A stretch of DNA of 64,000 nt from Novipirellula caenicola (GCF_039545035.1 NZ_BAABRO010000019.1:62001-126000), one strand, 5' to 3'; positions 35,194 to 43,836 are shown, counted from the stretch's first letter. Made by a program: numbers and translations. Notes: generated by a model not told the origin, from the sequence alone.

Positions 35194-36176
35194 GCCAAAG
35201 TCCATTGCTTGAAGTCCAAAATCTAAAAGTCCACTTTCCGTTTAGCCGTGGATCGTTGTTCCGTCCGGAACGAGGGGTGATTCGCGCCGTCGACGATATC
35301 TCGTTCCAAATCAAAGAAGGCGAGACGCTGGGTTTGGTGGGCGAATCGGGGTGCGGAAAATCGACCACCGCGCGTGCCATCATTGGCTTAGTGCCACCCA
35401 CCGCCGGGACCATCCGGCTGAACGGATCGGATATCACTGGGCTTGGTGATCGCGAGATGCTGCCATTTCGCCAACAAGTCCAAATGGTGTTTCAAGATCC
35501 ATTCGCATCGCTGAACCCTCGCATGACCGTCGGCGGGATCATTGGTGAACCATTGGTGGTGCACAACTTGGCCAAAGGCCGCGACCGCAAACTCGAAGTC
35601 ATTCGTTTGATGGAATTGGTCGGGCTGAACCCACGCTTCCTAAATCGTTATCCCCACGAATTCAGCGGTGGTCAACGTCAGCGGATTGGGATCGCCCGTG
35701 CGCTTGCGGTCGAGCCTAAATTGATTCTCTGTGACGAACCTGTTTCTGCGTTGGACGTTTCGATCCAAGCCCAAATCATCAACTTGTTGATGGAACTGCA
35801 GCAGCGACTTGGACTGTCGTACTTGTTCATCGCTCACGACTTGAGCGTCGTTCGGCACATCGCGACCCGGGTTGGGGTGATGTATTTGGGGCGAATGGTC
35901 GAACTTGCCGACGCGGCCGACCTGTATCGATCGCCGACTCATCCTTATACCGAAGCGTTGCTATCGGCGGTTCCGGTGCCGGACCCTGTAGTGGCGGCGA
36001 CACGGGACCGAATCGTGCTCGAAGGCGAAGTCCCATCGCCGGATCGCGAGTATCCGGGCTGTGCGTTTGTCGACCGATGCTGGATCGCCGAACAGAAGTG
36101 CCGCGAAATACGACCGAATTTGGGCGATCAAGCCCACGCGGCCGCGTGCCACGTTCGCTGTCCCGAGACATCGTAG
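35190..36176 (+). CDS. oppF: Peptide ABC transporter ATPase, OppF type
   Basis: 328 residues. Walker A GESGCGKSTTARAI, Q-loop MVFQDPFASLNPRMTVGGII, signature FSGGQRQRIGIARALAVEP, Walker B LILCDEPVSALDVSIQAQII, switch His in LFIAHDLSVVRHIA. The C-terminal extension has YPGCAFVDRCWIAEQKC, the OppF counterpart of the cysteine motif in OppD. It is the last gene of oppABCDF and begins at the ATGA overlap 35190-35193. With all five genes present and intact, the operon should be a working oligopeptide importer. Confidence 0.96.
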   Translation: MSQSPLLEVQNLKVHFPFSRGSLFRPERGVIRAVDDISFQIKEGETLGLVGESGCGKSTTARAIIGLVPPTAGTIRLNGSDITGLGDREMLPFRQQVQMVFQDPFASLNPRMTVGGIIGEPLVVHNLAKGRDRKLEVIRLMELVGLNPRFLNRYPHEFSGGQRQRIGIARALAVEPKLILCDEPVSALDVSIQAQIINLLMELQQRLGLSYLFIAHDLSVVRHIATRVGVMYLGRMVELADAADLYRSPTHPYTEALLSAVPVPDPVVAATRDRIVLEGEVPSPDREYPGCAFVDRCWIAEQKCREIRPNLGDQAHAAACHVRCPETS

Positions 36177-36278
36177 GCAACAGGTTCCTACTGTCTCATC
36201 CCAGCATTCGGCCGCATTCTTGACGGAATTCCTGCATCCGGGGGTGCCTAAATCGCACCCGCCGCGTACGCTTTCGGT

Positions 36279-36938
36279 ATGGATGAACACGAAGAAACGC
36301 TCGACCAGTCGCCCAATGACCTGTTTTTAACGGCAGTGATCTTTGAGTCGTCGCTTGGGCTGTTGGCACTTCTGCTGGGATGGGCCCTCGGCCCCGATCC
36401 GCGAGCCATGATCCCCGATGGCGGTTTCGAAAATCTGCGAACAATCGGCTCGGGACTCGCCTATGGCTGTGCCGCCGCGGTGCCAATGCTGCTGGTCATC
36501 GCATTGATTCGTAAGATCCCCTGGGAACCGGTTCGCGAACTGGAACGGCTCAGCGATGACGGCATGATCCGCACGCTGCTAAGTCTCGGGCGTGCCGAAT
36601 TGGTCGTGATCAGTCTTTGCGCCGGAGTGGGCGAAGAACTGCTGTTTCGCGGCTGGCTGCTGCCTTGGCTTGCGAATATTGGCGGCGGCGATGCGTCGCC
36701 TAGCCCGGTCGAATGGGGTGCGGCGTTGATCGGATCATCGATCGCATTTGGGATGGTCCATCCCATCACGCGGCTGTACGTCGTGTTGGCCGCCGCGATG
36801 GGGCTGTACTTTGGTGCCTTGTTGCTTTGGACCGAGAATCTACTGATCCCCATCGCTGCTCACGCTGCCTACGACGCCGTCCAACTGCTGAGCCCCGGAT
36901 TCAAACGCAACGAATCAGACGACGCCAACGAAGCCTAG
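36279..36938 (+). CDS. CPBP-family intramembrane protease
   Basis: 219 residues with about six hydrophobic segments. The family motif pair is present: GEELLFRGWLLPW (the EExxxR motif with two catalytic Glu) and FGMVHPITRLYVVLAAAMGLYFG with the conserved His, then NLLIPIAAHAAYDAV. Related proteins (type II CAAX proteases/ABI family) cleave membrane proteins or protect against bacteriocins. It starts about 100 bases after oppF on the same strand, so it may be weakly linked to the opp operon, but nothing proves this. Substrate unknown. Confidence 0.9.
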   Translation: MDEHEETLDQSPNDLFLTAVIFESSLGLLALLLGWALGPDPRAMIPDGGFENLRTIGSGLAYGCAAAVPMLLVIALIRKIPWEPVRELERLSDDGMIRTLLSLGRAELVVISLCAGVGEELLFRGWLLPWLANIGGGDASPSPVEWGAALIGSSIAFGMVHPITRLYVVLAAAMGLYFGALLLWTENLLIPIAAHAAYDAVQLLSPGFKRNESDDANEA

Positions 36939-36964
36939 TGCATAGCAGGCAGGCGGAAGCCTTC

Positions 36965-37191
36965 GTAGCGGAACTCGTCAAGAGTTTCGGAGAGCACTGG
37001 CGGTGAATCGAAAGCCTTGACGACTTGTCGATTTAATCCAAATGCAAGTCGCAATGGTGAGTCGTGGGCCGTAATGACGGGTATCGCGTGGGACCCGGCC
37101 GCTGACGCGTCGCGGCTCACTAAATCAACACTCCGTCAAGAGTTTCGGAGAGCACTGGCGCTGTATCGAAAGTCTTGACGACTTCCGCTAC
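36965..37191. repeat. Composite nested intergenic repeat
   Basis: The outer ends GTAGCGGAACTCGTCAAGAG (36965) and GTCTTGACGACTTCCGCTAC (to 37191) are inverted copies. Inside, a segment of about 51 bases occurs twice in direct orientation (36976-37026 and 37134-37184), identical over the first 27 bases. Between the copies lies a module with GTGGGACCCGGCCGCTGACG and ACTAAATCAAC, also found at 55886 and 60515. It looks like one element inserted in another with duplication of host-element sequence. The flanks (36939-36964, 37192-37264) hold no gene. Confidence 0.8.
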
Positions 37192-37264
37192 GCATTAAAA
37201 ATGTGCAAACGCAATGAAAAGATTGCGTCACATCGTTGCCTTACTTCGATGGAGCATTGTGGGA

Positions 37265-38443
37265 CTAAAACTGCAGTCCGAGGGCGAAGGTGATTGCGTC
37301 TAGCGATAGAGTGCTTGATGAATCGACGGGGCCGCCGACATCAAACCATGCTTGGCCTTCGTAACCGGCTCGGGCGAACCAGGCCGAGTGCCGACCGAGT
37401 GATTGATTCCACTGCAACCCCAGCGACATCTCCATCGCAGTGATGACTTCGCGATGGATCGCCGCATCCTCGAGCTCGGTGGTAAAGACGTTCTTCATCT
37501 CGTAGATCTTCTGTGTCGTCTCGCTCATCAACAACGAACCACGAAGTCCGCCGTACACGTCGAGTCGGCTGCTGCCGATTCCGCGTCGCAGCTGCAGCGA
37601 TGCCGTGGGACCGGCTCCCTGGACATCCAAATCGTTACTAACCGCTTCTTGCAGCACGCCACCAGCATCGCGAACATCGCCACGCATGAATTGCTTGATA
37701 CTGGCGATTCGCACCCCACCGCCAAGCGTTCCCACCAGCGAGTTCCACCGGAACTGCTGAGTCGCTTCGAGATCGAGTGCTTGCAGTGTCAATTCGTGAT
37801 TGGACGTCATTGTTTCACCGACTTGAGCCTGAGCGTTTCGTGACAAGTTGCCGCCGGCACCGTAGACATACACGAATACCGGGGTCGAGCCAGTGACCGC
37901 GGTCACCGCTTCGGTGTCGGCTTGCTCGTCAAAACGAAAATAGGTCGCCCGAAATCCACCCCCACTCTTCAGCGATTGCCAACCAAGCCACGTACGAGAC
38001 GACAATGCATAGTCGTATGAGAACGGCACCAGCGTGTTGCCCACCGGTGGGTCAATGATCATCGCCACGTTTTGGTCAAAATGGGCTCGCATCCACATGA
38101 ATTCGAATCCCCCCAATAGCGTTCCGCTACGTGGCGCCGGGTCGCAAGCGGTTGTCGCGGAGACAGCATTTGGATGACACGTTGGACCACAACCGACTAC
38201 GGGCCCAGGCGTACTGTAGACGGTCGAATCCAACGGGATGTGCGGCGTGTTGAACCAGTTTGCCGGTAATCGCTGACCGCCGCCCGATGCATCACAATCA
38301 CAGTGAGCATCTCCAAATTGATACGAAGCAGCGTATTGTTGGGCCAAAGCCATCGTCTCACTCAAACCGACCGATGCGAGTAAAACGAGTAATATCCGTA
38401 GGGCCGACGAACCGACCACGGGTCGGCATTTCTTGGTGGTCAT
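37265..38443 (-). CDS. Exported outer-membrane beta-barrel protein
   Basis: 392 residues from ATG 38443 (ATG 38452 also possible). Signal peptide (ALRILLVLLASVGLSETMAL, cleavage near ALAQ). A Cys-containing variable segment follows (HCDCDASGG, GCGPTCHPN). Then come about 280 residues of alternating amphipathic strands: FEFMWMRAHFDQNV, GGGFRATYFRFDEQAD, LDLEATQQFRWNSLVGTLGG, DVYGGLRGSLLMSE, ending SLDAITFALGLQF with the aromatic C-terminus typical of outer-membrane barrels. It resembles the Lpg1974/BBP7-like porins common in planctomycetes, but I cannot fix the exact family. The gene is divergent from alkA. Confidence 0.75.
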   Translation of the reverse strand: MTTKKCRPVVGSSALRILLVLLASVGLSETMALAQQYAASYQFGDAHCDCDASGGGQRLPANWFNTPHIPLDSTVYSTPGPVVGCGPTCHPNAVSATTACDPAPRSGTLLGGFEFMWMRAHFDQNVAMIIDPPVGNTLVPFSYDYALSSRTWLGWQSLKSGGGFRATYFRFDEQADTEAVTAVTGSTPVFVYVYGAGGNLSRNAQAQVGETMTSNHELTLQALDLEATQQFRWNSLVGTLGGGVRIASIKQFMRGDVRDAGGVLQEAVSNDLDVQGAGPTASLQLRRGIGSSRLDVYGGLRGSLLMSETTQKIYEMKNVFTTELEDAAIHREVITAMEMSLGLQWNQSLGRHSAWFARAGYEGQAWFDVGGPVDSSSTLSLDAITFALGLQF

Positions 38444-38584
38444 GCTTTGCAATCCATTGCGAAAGGTGTGTTACCCTTCTGATCGGATCCTTACTCGTAA
38501 CAACACCAGATTGGCTTGCATCGCAGGCGAAGCTTGGTTGACCACGCTATCTTCACAGCAGGTGCACACCTCGGATTGGGGAGT

Positions 38585-39661
38585 ATGCGCGATAGTGCAC
38601 AATTCAGCGTCAAAGCGAAAGATTCATTTGGCAATCCCCCTTACAGAGTCAACAATGAGCAATCGGTTACAGAAAAAGTTCTAGTTTGCCAAATCACTTT
38701 TTCAGGAGCGGTTCAGCTGATTACGTTCACATTGAAACCCAAGCCCCCGTACCGGTTGGATCTTGCCGTTTGGACGCTGCGTCGACGCCCCGAGAACATC
38801 ATCGATGATTGGGATGGCGATGTTTATCGCCGCGTGCTCGTGGTGCGGGATCAAGCGATCTTGGTGGAGGTTAGGCAACTCGGCCGCCAAGAGACTCCAC
38901 GGCTGTACGTCACCGCTCATACCGACCATCCATTTGCGGGGCTTCAGAAGCAATTGACCGCGTCCCTTGTGCGATTGCTTGGCATTGACGTCAAACTGAA
39001 GGACTTCTATCAACTGGCCGCCATTCACCCGCAGCTGCAGAAGCTTGCCAAGCCGTTCGTCGGCATGCGGCCTCCGCGTTATGCATCACTGTTTGAATGC
39101 CTTTGCAACGCAATCGCCTGCCAACAAGTCTCGTTGGCGTCAGGGATCCAGCTGCTCAATCGGTTTGCCGAGCACTACGGGCAACCGTTTGACACGACGC
39201 CGTTTCGCCGATTTGCATTCCCCGACGCGGAAGCCCTTCACGGTGTCGAGGTTGAGCAGCTGCGGCAGATTGGATTCAGTCGACAGAAGGCGACGGCGCT
39301 ACTGAACCTTGCCGAAGTCGCTCGTCGAGGTGAACTCGAGTACGCACAATTCGAGCCTCTATCGGACGAAGAATGTGTCGCGGCACTCTGTCAATTTCGC
39401 GGGATCGGACGCTGGTCGGCCGAGTACGCGATGCTGCGTGGCCTGGGCCGACTACATGTCTTCCCCGGCGATGATGTCGGTGGACGCAACAATTTGCAAG
39501 CGTGGCTCGAAGTGACCGAGTCACTTGATTATGACGGGGTTGCCAGCCTGCTTCAGCGTTGGCAGCGTTTCGGGGGGCTGATCTACTTTCATCTACTGCT
39601 GAACAAACTTGCCGCGAAACCTCCAGAAGGATTCGATGTCGAAACCAACCCCGGGGATTGA
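38585..39661 (+). CDS. alkA: DNA-3-methyladenine glycosylase, AlkA type
   Basis: 358 residues if ATG 38585 is used. The family similarity starts only at LKPKPPYRLDLAVWTLRRRP, and an AGGAG at 38704-38708 sits 8 bases before an in-frame CTG-ATT (38717-38722). The true start may therefore be there (about 314 residues, rare start codon), or at TTG 38516. The AlkA N-terminal domain is followed by the HhH-GPD domain: ECLCNAIACQQVS, LRQIGFSRQKATALLNLAEV, the hairpin LCQFRGIGRWSAEYAML and the catalytic Asp in HVFPGDDVGGRNNLQ. It removes alkylated bases in base-excision repair. A broken DUF488 gene starts inside its last codons. Confidence 0.88.
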   Translation: MRDSAQFSVKAKDSFGNPPYRVNNEQSVTEKVLVCQITFSGAVQLITFTLKPKPPYRLDLAVWTLRRRPENIIDDWDGDVYRRVLVVRDQAILVEVRQLGRQETPRLYVTAHTDHPFAGLQKQLTASLVRLLGIDVKLKDFYQLAAIHPQLQKLAKPFVGMRPPRYASLFECLCNAIACQQVSLASGIQLLNRFAEHYGQPFDTTPFRRFAFPDAEALHGVEVEQLRQIGFSRQKATALLNLAEVARRGELEYAQFEPLSDEECVAALCQFRGIGRWSAEYAMLRGLGRLHVFPGDDVGGRNNLQAWLEVTESLDYDGVASLLQRWQRFGGLIYFHLLLNKLAAKPPEGFDVETNPGD

Positions 39662-39851
39662 GCTTGCGCGCGTCTATGATTCACCGAAATCGGCAAAGGG
39701 ATTCCGTGTCTTGGTTGATCGATTGTGGCCGTGAGGAGTCAAGAAAGAAGACTTGAATCTCGACGATTGGTCAACGGAAATCGGGCCAAGCGACCAACTT
39801 CGCAAATGGTTTGGTCACGGCGACCGCGAGCTATTTTTTAGCAAGCATTAG
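39636..39851 (+). pseudogene. Broken DUF488 (YeaO-like) gene
   Basis: From ATG 39636 the frame reads MSKPTPGIELARVYDSPKSA, then KGFRVLVDRLWP, then TGA (39732-39734), then GVKKEDLNLDDWSTEIGPSD and QLRKWFGHGDRELFFSKH, ending at TAG 39849-39851. The family motif is DRLWPRG, so the TGA stands exactly where Arg is expected and can arise from CGA by one C-to-T change. The product would also lack the last 40-50 residues of a normal protein of about 115. The start overlaps alkA by 26 bases and the end overlaps the convergent cupin gene by 21. Two independent lesions indicate decay. Confidence 0.85.
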
Positions 39852-40163
39852 GGTGACCAGTAGCGACGAATCTTCCATGGCCTGAACCTCATGAGGCTCA
39901 GCCGCCGACAAAAACAACATTTTGCCCGCGGTCAGTTCGTTCGCGTTGCCCATCGCGGTAAAGGTCACGCGGCCTTCGATGCACTGAACCGTGATCTCGC
40001 CGCGTGCCTTGTGCTCGGCGATGACTTTGCCTGCGGGTAAGTTCAATCGCAACACTTCGAAGGTCGCGGTCTTCAGTAGCGTCGATGTTTTGGTGTCGGC
40101 GATGGCGTCGCCCAACGGGCCGACGTCAAACACTTCCCCTGGTTTCGCGTGCTGGATTGCCAT
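39831..40163 (-). CDS. Small cupin protein
   Basis: 110 residues from ATG 40163 (an upstream ATG at 40193 would add 10). A single cupin barrel: LLKTATFEVLRLNLPAGKVI, then AEHKARGEITVQCIEGRVTF, and the second motif GKMLFLSAAEPHEVQAMEDS. The first motif keeps EHKARGEITVQ, with one His and one Glu; the second has PHE, so a metal site is possible but incomplete. It sits downstream of hmp on the same strand, 123 bases away, and may be co-expressed. In similar clusters such cupins accompany nitrosative or redox stress genes; its own activity is unknown. Confidence 0.82.
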   Translation of the reverse strand: MAIQHAKPGEVFDVGPLGDAIADTKTSTLLKTATFEVLRLNLPAGKVIAEHKARGEITVQCIEGRVTFTAMGNANELTAGKMLFLSAAEPHEVQAMEDSSLLVTLMLAKK

Positions 40164-40223
40164 GATTGGATTTTCGAATTCGGGTACAAACACTGGAATG
40201 AATTTGCCGTCCCCTTCGCACCG

Positions 40224-40257
40224 ACCGGATCGGCATCGCTATCGCGACTGGATCCGC
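40224..40257. repeat. Short inverted repeat with conserved loop, copy 1
   Basis: CCGGATC (40225-40231) and GATCCGC (40251-40257) enclose a 19-base loop GGCATCGCTATCGCGACTG. The same arrangement with a similar loop (14 of 19 bases) occurs at 51623-51657. Both copies lie just 3' of a gene (here hmp, minus strand). Confidence 0.6.
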
Positions 40258-40285
40258 CCGACGGAAGTTAAAGACGCGTGGAAGC

Positions 40286-41533
40286 CTATCCCACTTTTGC
40301 GACTGATTGCTGCAACTCTTCTTTGGGGCCGAAGAATTCGTAGCGGACGCGAGTTTCATCGACGCCCAATTCTTGCAAGCAAGCGTGGACGGCTTGCATG
40401 AACGGCTTGGGGCCACAGAAGTAAAAATCGGCGTCTTGGTAGGGCGTCCACTCACGCAACAGCTCGGTCGTGATAAAACCGACCCCGTCGCAGCGGTTGT
40501 TTTCCAAATCGCCTGGCAACGGACAGTCATAAAGCACGCGTGTGTGCATGTTGGGGCTGAGTGACGCCAGATTTCCGATCTCATCAGCAAATGCATGCAC
40601 CCGACTGTTGCGAGCCGCCTGCAGGAAATAGATCGATGCCTCGGGATTGGCATGCACGATGGACTTGGCCATCGACAACAGCGGTGTGACTCCGATCCCG
40701 CCCGCCAACAACACCACCGGACGTCCCGACGTGGTCGAATCGGGATCAATGGTGAACTCGCCGCACGGGGGTCCCACTTTGACGATATGCCCGGGTTGAA
40801 TTTCATCGTGCAGATGATTCGAGATCAACCCGTGGGGGGCATCAGGCGAAAGTGCTTGTTCTCGCTTGACGCTGATGCGGAAATGCTCGACGCCTGGACG
40901 CTCGGACAAACTGTAATTGCGAGGCGACGTCGGGGTGGTGGGGTGTTCAATGTGGACGGTAATGTATTGCCCTGGTCGAAATGGCGGCAACGGGCCTTGG
41001 TCCTCAGGACGCAGATAGAACGACATCACTTCATCGCTCTCGGGAACCTTGCGATCAACCACGAAGCTGCGGTAACCATTCCAGCCGCCCGGTGCAGACT
41101 GCTGCTCTTCATAGATCGCCCCTTCGCGGCCGATGAAGATGTCCGCCAAAAACTGATACGCTTCGGCCACCGCGTCGATGATCTCGTCGGTCGCCGCGTC
41201 GCGCATCACGTCTTTGATCGCCCCGAGCAAATGCTCGCCGACGATGGGGTAATGCTCGGCTTTGATCCCCAGCGAGCAATGTTTTTGAGCGATCAACTCG
41301 ACTGCCGGCATCAGCACGGCGGGATTGTCGATATGAGAGAAGTAGGCACAGATCGCTCCGGCTAACGCTTTTTGCTGGCCGCCGGAATGTTGGTGAGCTT
41401 GGTTGAAAAAGGCCTTCACTTCCGGATTGCCTTCAAACATCCGCGTGTAAAAGCGGCGAGTAATCGTTTCCGCATTGGCCGCGACCAACGGAGTAATCGC
41501 TTTGACAATTTGAATGGTCTTGTCACTCAACAT
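40286..41533 (-). CDS. hmp: Flavohaemoprotein, nitric oxide dioxygenase
   Basis: 415 residues; E. coli Hmp has 396 and the excess is at the C-terminus. The globin domain (1-140) has the catalytic residues at the E. coli positions: Tyr29 in RRFYTRMF, Gln53 in [11 protein letters not shown], and proximal His85 in QKHCSLGI. The FAD domain has [12 protein letters not shown] and the NAD domain [18 protein letters not shown] with [13 protein letters not shown]. It converts NO and O2 to nitrate using NADH or NADPH, in the cytoplasm. The divergent gene encodes an Rrf2 regulator, the usual arrangement for NO-responsive control, and a cupin gene follows. Confidence 0.96.
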   Translation of the reverse strand: MLSDKTIQIVKAITPLVAANAETITRRFYTRMFEGNPEVKAFFNQAHQHSGGQQKALAGAICAYFSHIDNPAVLMPAVELIAQKHCSLGIKAEHYPIVGEHLLGAIKDVMRDAATDEIIDAVAEAYQFLADIFIGREGAIYEEQQSAPGGWNGYRSFVVDRKVPESDEVMSFYLRPEDQGPLPPFRPGQYITVHIEHPTTPTSPRNYSLSERPGVEHFRISVKREQALSPDAPHGLISNHLHDEIQPGHIVKVGPPCGEFTIDPDSTTSGRPVVLLAGGIGVTPLLSMAKSIVHANPEASIYFLQAARNSRVHAFADEIGNLASLSPNMHTRVLYDCPLPGDLENNRCDGVGFITTELLREWTPYQDADFYFCGPKPFMQAVHACLQELGVDETRVRYEFFGPKEELQQSVAKVG

Positions 41534-41839
41534 GGGCGTGGCTTCCTAACGCGAAAAAGGGTGGGAAGGTTGCCGGTAACCGGCGGAGGGAATAAACTGC
41601 ATTACATACACAAAAAGGTACAGAATAAAACATGCACGTCAAGGTGCAGATTTAGCGATTCCTCATTTTCGGCGTCTAGACCGGATTTTTAGAGCCAGGG
41701 AAAAGGCGAGACAGGTGAAAATGTTCCCTCCACCACCGGTGGACGGTAGCGGTGGCGTGTTTATGCTTTGGCTCTAGAATGTGATGTCCGCCATGCCTGT
41801 CCCCAACCTGCTGAAACGTCCCCCATACAAGGCCCCTTC
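41534..41839. promoter_or_regulatory. Divergent control region of hmp and the Rrf2 regulator gene
   Basis: Two direct copies of AAGGT-R-CAGA lie at 41615-41624 and 41641-41650, and TGCAC/GTGCA arms at 41633-41637 and 41644-41648. On the minus strand TTGACG (41642-41637) and TACCTT (41620-41615), 16 bases apart, could be the hmp promoter; the repeats overlap it, as expected for a repressor site. The segment is AT-rich compared with the flanking genes. The site assignment is by inspection only. Confidence 0.4.
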
Positions 41840-42262
41840 ATGCTTTCAAAAACAGCGGAATACGCTCTGCGAGCGGTGACTTGTTTGGGCACTCGGATTG
41901 GCCAACCCTCCTCGGCCGACGTTTTAGCGGAACAGACCAAGGTGCCGCGGCGTTATCTCAACCGAGTGCTGCAAGACTTGGCAGCGGCCGGCTTGGTCCG
42001 CTCACGCAGCGGCCCCGGCGGTGGCTATGAATTGGCGAAAGAACCGGCGGAGATTACGATTTTGGACGTGGTCAATGCGGTCGCGCCACTGGAACGAATC
42101 AACGCCTGCCCCTTGGGTTTAAAATCCCACACGTCGCTTTGCCCACTGCACGCCGAACTGGATCGCGCCTACGAGGCGACTCAGGCCGCATTTGCCGGCG
42201 TGACGATGCAACAATTGCTTGAATCAACCAACCCGATTGTCCCGTTGCGTGAAGTCTCGTGA
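41840..42262 (+). CDS. Rrf2-family regulator, NsrR-like, with unusual ligand set
   Basis: 140 residues from ATG 41840, which gives the standard Rrf2 N-terminus [20 protein letters not shown]. The winged helix-turn-helix follows ([31 protein letters not shown]). The cluster-binding loop reads [18 protein letters not shown]90 and C101 match the outer two cysteines of NsrR/IscR, the middle cysteine is missing (K95/S96/H97), and H104 matches the IscR histidine. It probably represses hmp and senses NO or redox state through an Fe-S cluster, by analogy and by its divergent position. C15 is an extra cysteine. The genes that follow on the same strand may be in its regulon. Confidence 0.88.
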   Translation: MLSKTAEYALRAVTCLGTRIGQPSSADVLAEQTKVPRRYLNRVLQDLAAAGLVRSRSGPGGGYELAKEPAEITILDVVNAVAPLERINACPLGLKSHTSLCPLHAELDRAYEATQAAFAGVTMQQLLESTNPIVPLREVS

Positions 42263-42433
42263 TCGTTCGTGATGGCATACGCCCTACCAAAGCGAATCAC
42301 GCGGTACAATTCGGGTTACCATTTCATTCCAGCTACCTTTCGATGCACAGCAGTAACTTGGCGGCATGACCAATCGGATCACCGCCAATTTCGTCCCGCA
42401 CTCGGATTGATCTTGCGCCCTCGGAGCCCAACG

Positions 42434-43078
42434 ATGCCCAAACCCACCGAAGAAGATTCGGAAACGATGATGCGGAACTTCAAGCTGATCGTGTTTTTGA
42501 CGGTGGTCATCCCGATCGTTGCGTTGACGTTTTTCCTGGAAATGCGATTTGAGGCGATCGAAGACGAAATCCAATTCTTAGAACCGGGAACTCGTGATGC
42601 CGCAAGAACGGACCTCGACGCATTGCCGTGGCACCCGGTCCAAGGTCAAACGCTGTATGTCCCAGCCTACTCACACATCTTTCATCAAAGCGGCGAACCT
42701 CGACTGCTAACCGTCACGCTATCTGCGCGTAACACCGACCGAAAGAACGACATCGTGTTGACATCGGTTCGCTATTACGACACCAGCGGCAAAGAGCGAC
42801 GTTCGCTGGTAGACAAACCGCTTCGGCTCGGACCTTTGGCGTCGACCGAATTTGTCATCGAACAGAAAGACAAAAGCGGTGGCAGCGGAGCCAGTTTCAT
42901 TGTCGAGTGGAAAGCGGGACAGCCCGTCAACACGCCAGTCGTCGAGACGGTGATGATCGACACCAGCAACACACAAGGCATCTCGTTCGTGCGCCCGGCA
43001 ACCGTGCTAGAGGAAACAACGCAAAACAACGGTAGTGCTACCGCTGCAGCCCCCGACAAGGTCGGTGCAGCCGAGTAA
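42434..43078 (+). CDS. DUF3124 membrane-anchored protein
   Basis: 214 residues from ATG 42434. One membrane helix at about 16-36 (NFKLIVFLTVVIPIVALTFF) with the bulk outside the cytoplasm. Residues about 65-195 match the DUF3124 pattern: LYVPAYSHIFHQSGEPRLLT, TLSARNTDRKNDIVLTSVRY, YDTSGKERRSLVDKPLRLGP, ASTEFVIEQKDKSGGSGASF and MIDTSNTQGISFV. The fold looks like a beta-sandwich. The function is not known. It sits between the Rrf2 regulator and an exported haem-type protein on the same strand, about 160-170 bases from each, which suggests a shared role at the cell surface. Confidence 0.88.
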   Translation: MPKPTEEDSETMMRNFKLIVFLTVVIPIVALTFFLEMRFEAIEDEIQFLEPGTRDAARTDLDALPWHPVQGQTLYVPAYSHIFHQSGEPRLLTVTLSARNTDRKNDIVLTSVRYYDTSGKERRSLVDKPLRLGPLASTEFVIEQKDKSGGSGASFIVEWKAGQPVNTPVVETVMIDTSNTQGISFVRPATVLEETTQNNGSATAAAPDKVGAAE

Positions 43079-43239
43079 AACGATTTCGCGACATGATTTT
43101 GCATCGAGCCTCCGTGTCCTGCGGCGCGGCCGATTACCGGAAACGGTCCATTCGAACTTGCCAACAACAAGCCTGCCTCTGCTCCCCCCTCATGCCGGGC
43201 CTGTAACGGTGTCGGCATTCCTACCTTCACGAGAACGCA

Positions 43240-43836
43240 ATGAGACACTCAATTTCGCTCGCCCTGTCCTTGGCGATTTGTTTCGCGTTGCAACTGCCAT
43301 CCGCTGGCGAAGAGTCGCCATCCCAGGCGAGCGGCAGTGCTGCGATCAGCGGCGAGCCGTCCGAGTCACAAGATGCCGTGCCGCCGCCCACCAGTCTCAG
43401 CGAAGCACGTGCGCGAGCCAAACTGCTACATGAAACGATTCATGGCACCCTGCAGATCGTACATCGCGACTTTTTTGACGAAGACGATGCGCATGCCATC
43501 CCATCGGCGTCGCTCGAAGATGTGTTCCATGAACTGGCAACTCACTACAACATCGAACTGAAATGGCTGATTGTCGACACGGATGTGGTCAACGTGGACC
43601 ATCAAGCCGAGGACGAATTTGAGCAAGCGGCCGTGAAAGCCCTGCGTGCTAAACATACCTACCATGAAGCGGTGCAGGCGGATCAGTACCGATTCGCCGG
43701 CTCGATCCGCCTTGCCTCGCAATGCTTGAAATGTCATGTCAAGCATCGCACCAGCACCGAGGACCGGACTGCGGGACTGCTGATTGCAATGCCGATTCGT
43801 ATCGCCAATCCAGCCCCTGCAAACGAGTCTCACTAG
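43240..43836 (+). CDS. Exported DUF3365 haem-binding protein
   Basis: 198 residues. Signal peptide at the start (SISLALSLAICFALQLPSAG). Residues about 52-195 match DUF3365 (Tll0287-like): ARAKLLHETIHGTLQIVHRD, LEDVFHELATHYNIELKWLI, DEFEQAAVKAL, and the single c-type haem site C162-L-K-C165-H166 in QCLKCHVKHR, ending in LLIAMPI. Known members have a PAS-like fold around one haem and are thought to act as redox or gas sensors. Its position in the cluster with Hmp and the Rrf2 regulator suits a periplasmic NO/O2 or redox sensor; that is inference. The stop codon shares one base with the GTG start of the next gene. Confidence 0.9.
   Translation: MRHSISLALSLAICFALQLPSAGEESPSQASGSAAISGEPSESQDAVPPPTSLSEARARAKLLHETIHGTLQIVHRDFFDEDDAHAIPSASLEDVFHELATHYNIELKWLIVDTDVVNVDHQAEDEFEQAAVKALRAKHTYHEAVQADQYRFAGSIRLASQCLKCHVKHRTSTEDRTAGLLIAMPIRIANPAPANESH

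Noticed and set aside
36976-37184. Direct duplication considered as a CRISPR or attachment site
   Set aside because: Only two copies, 158 bases apart, within a larger inverted-repeat structure. No spacer series, cas genes, integrase or tRNA gene nearby.
39732-39734. TGA in the DUF488 gene read as selenocysteine
   Set aside because: The family has Arg here, no SECIS-like hairpin is visible nearby, and the gene is also truncated at the 3' end. Decay explains both.
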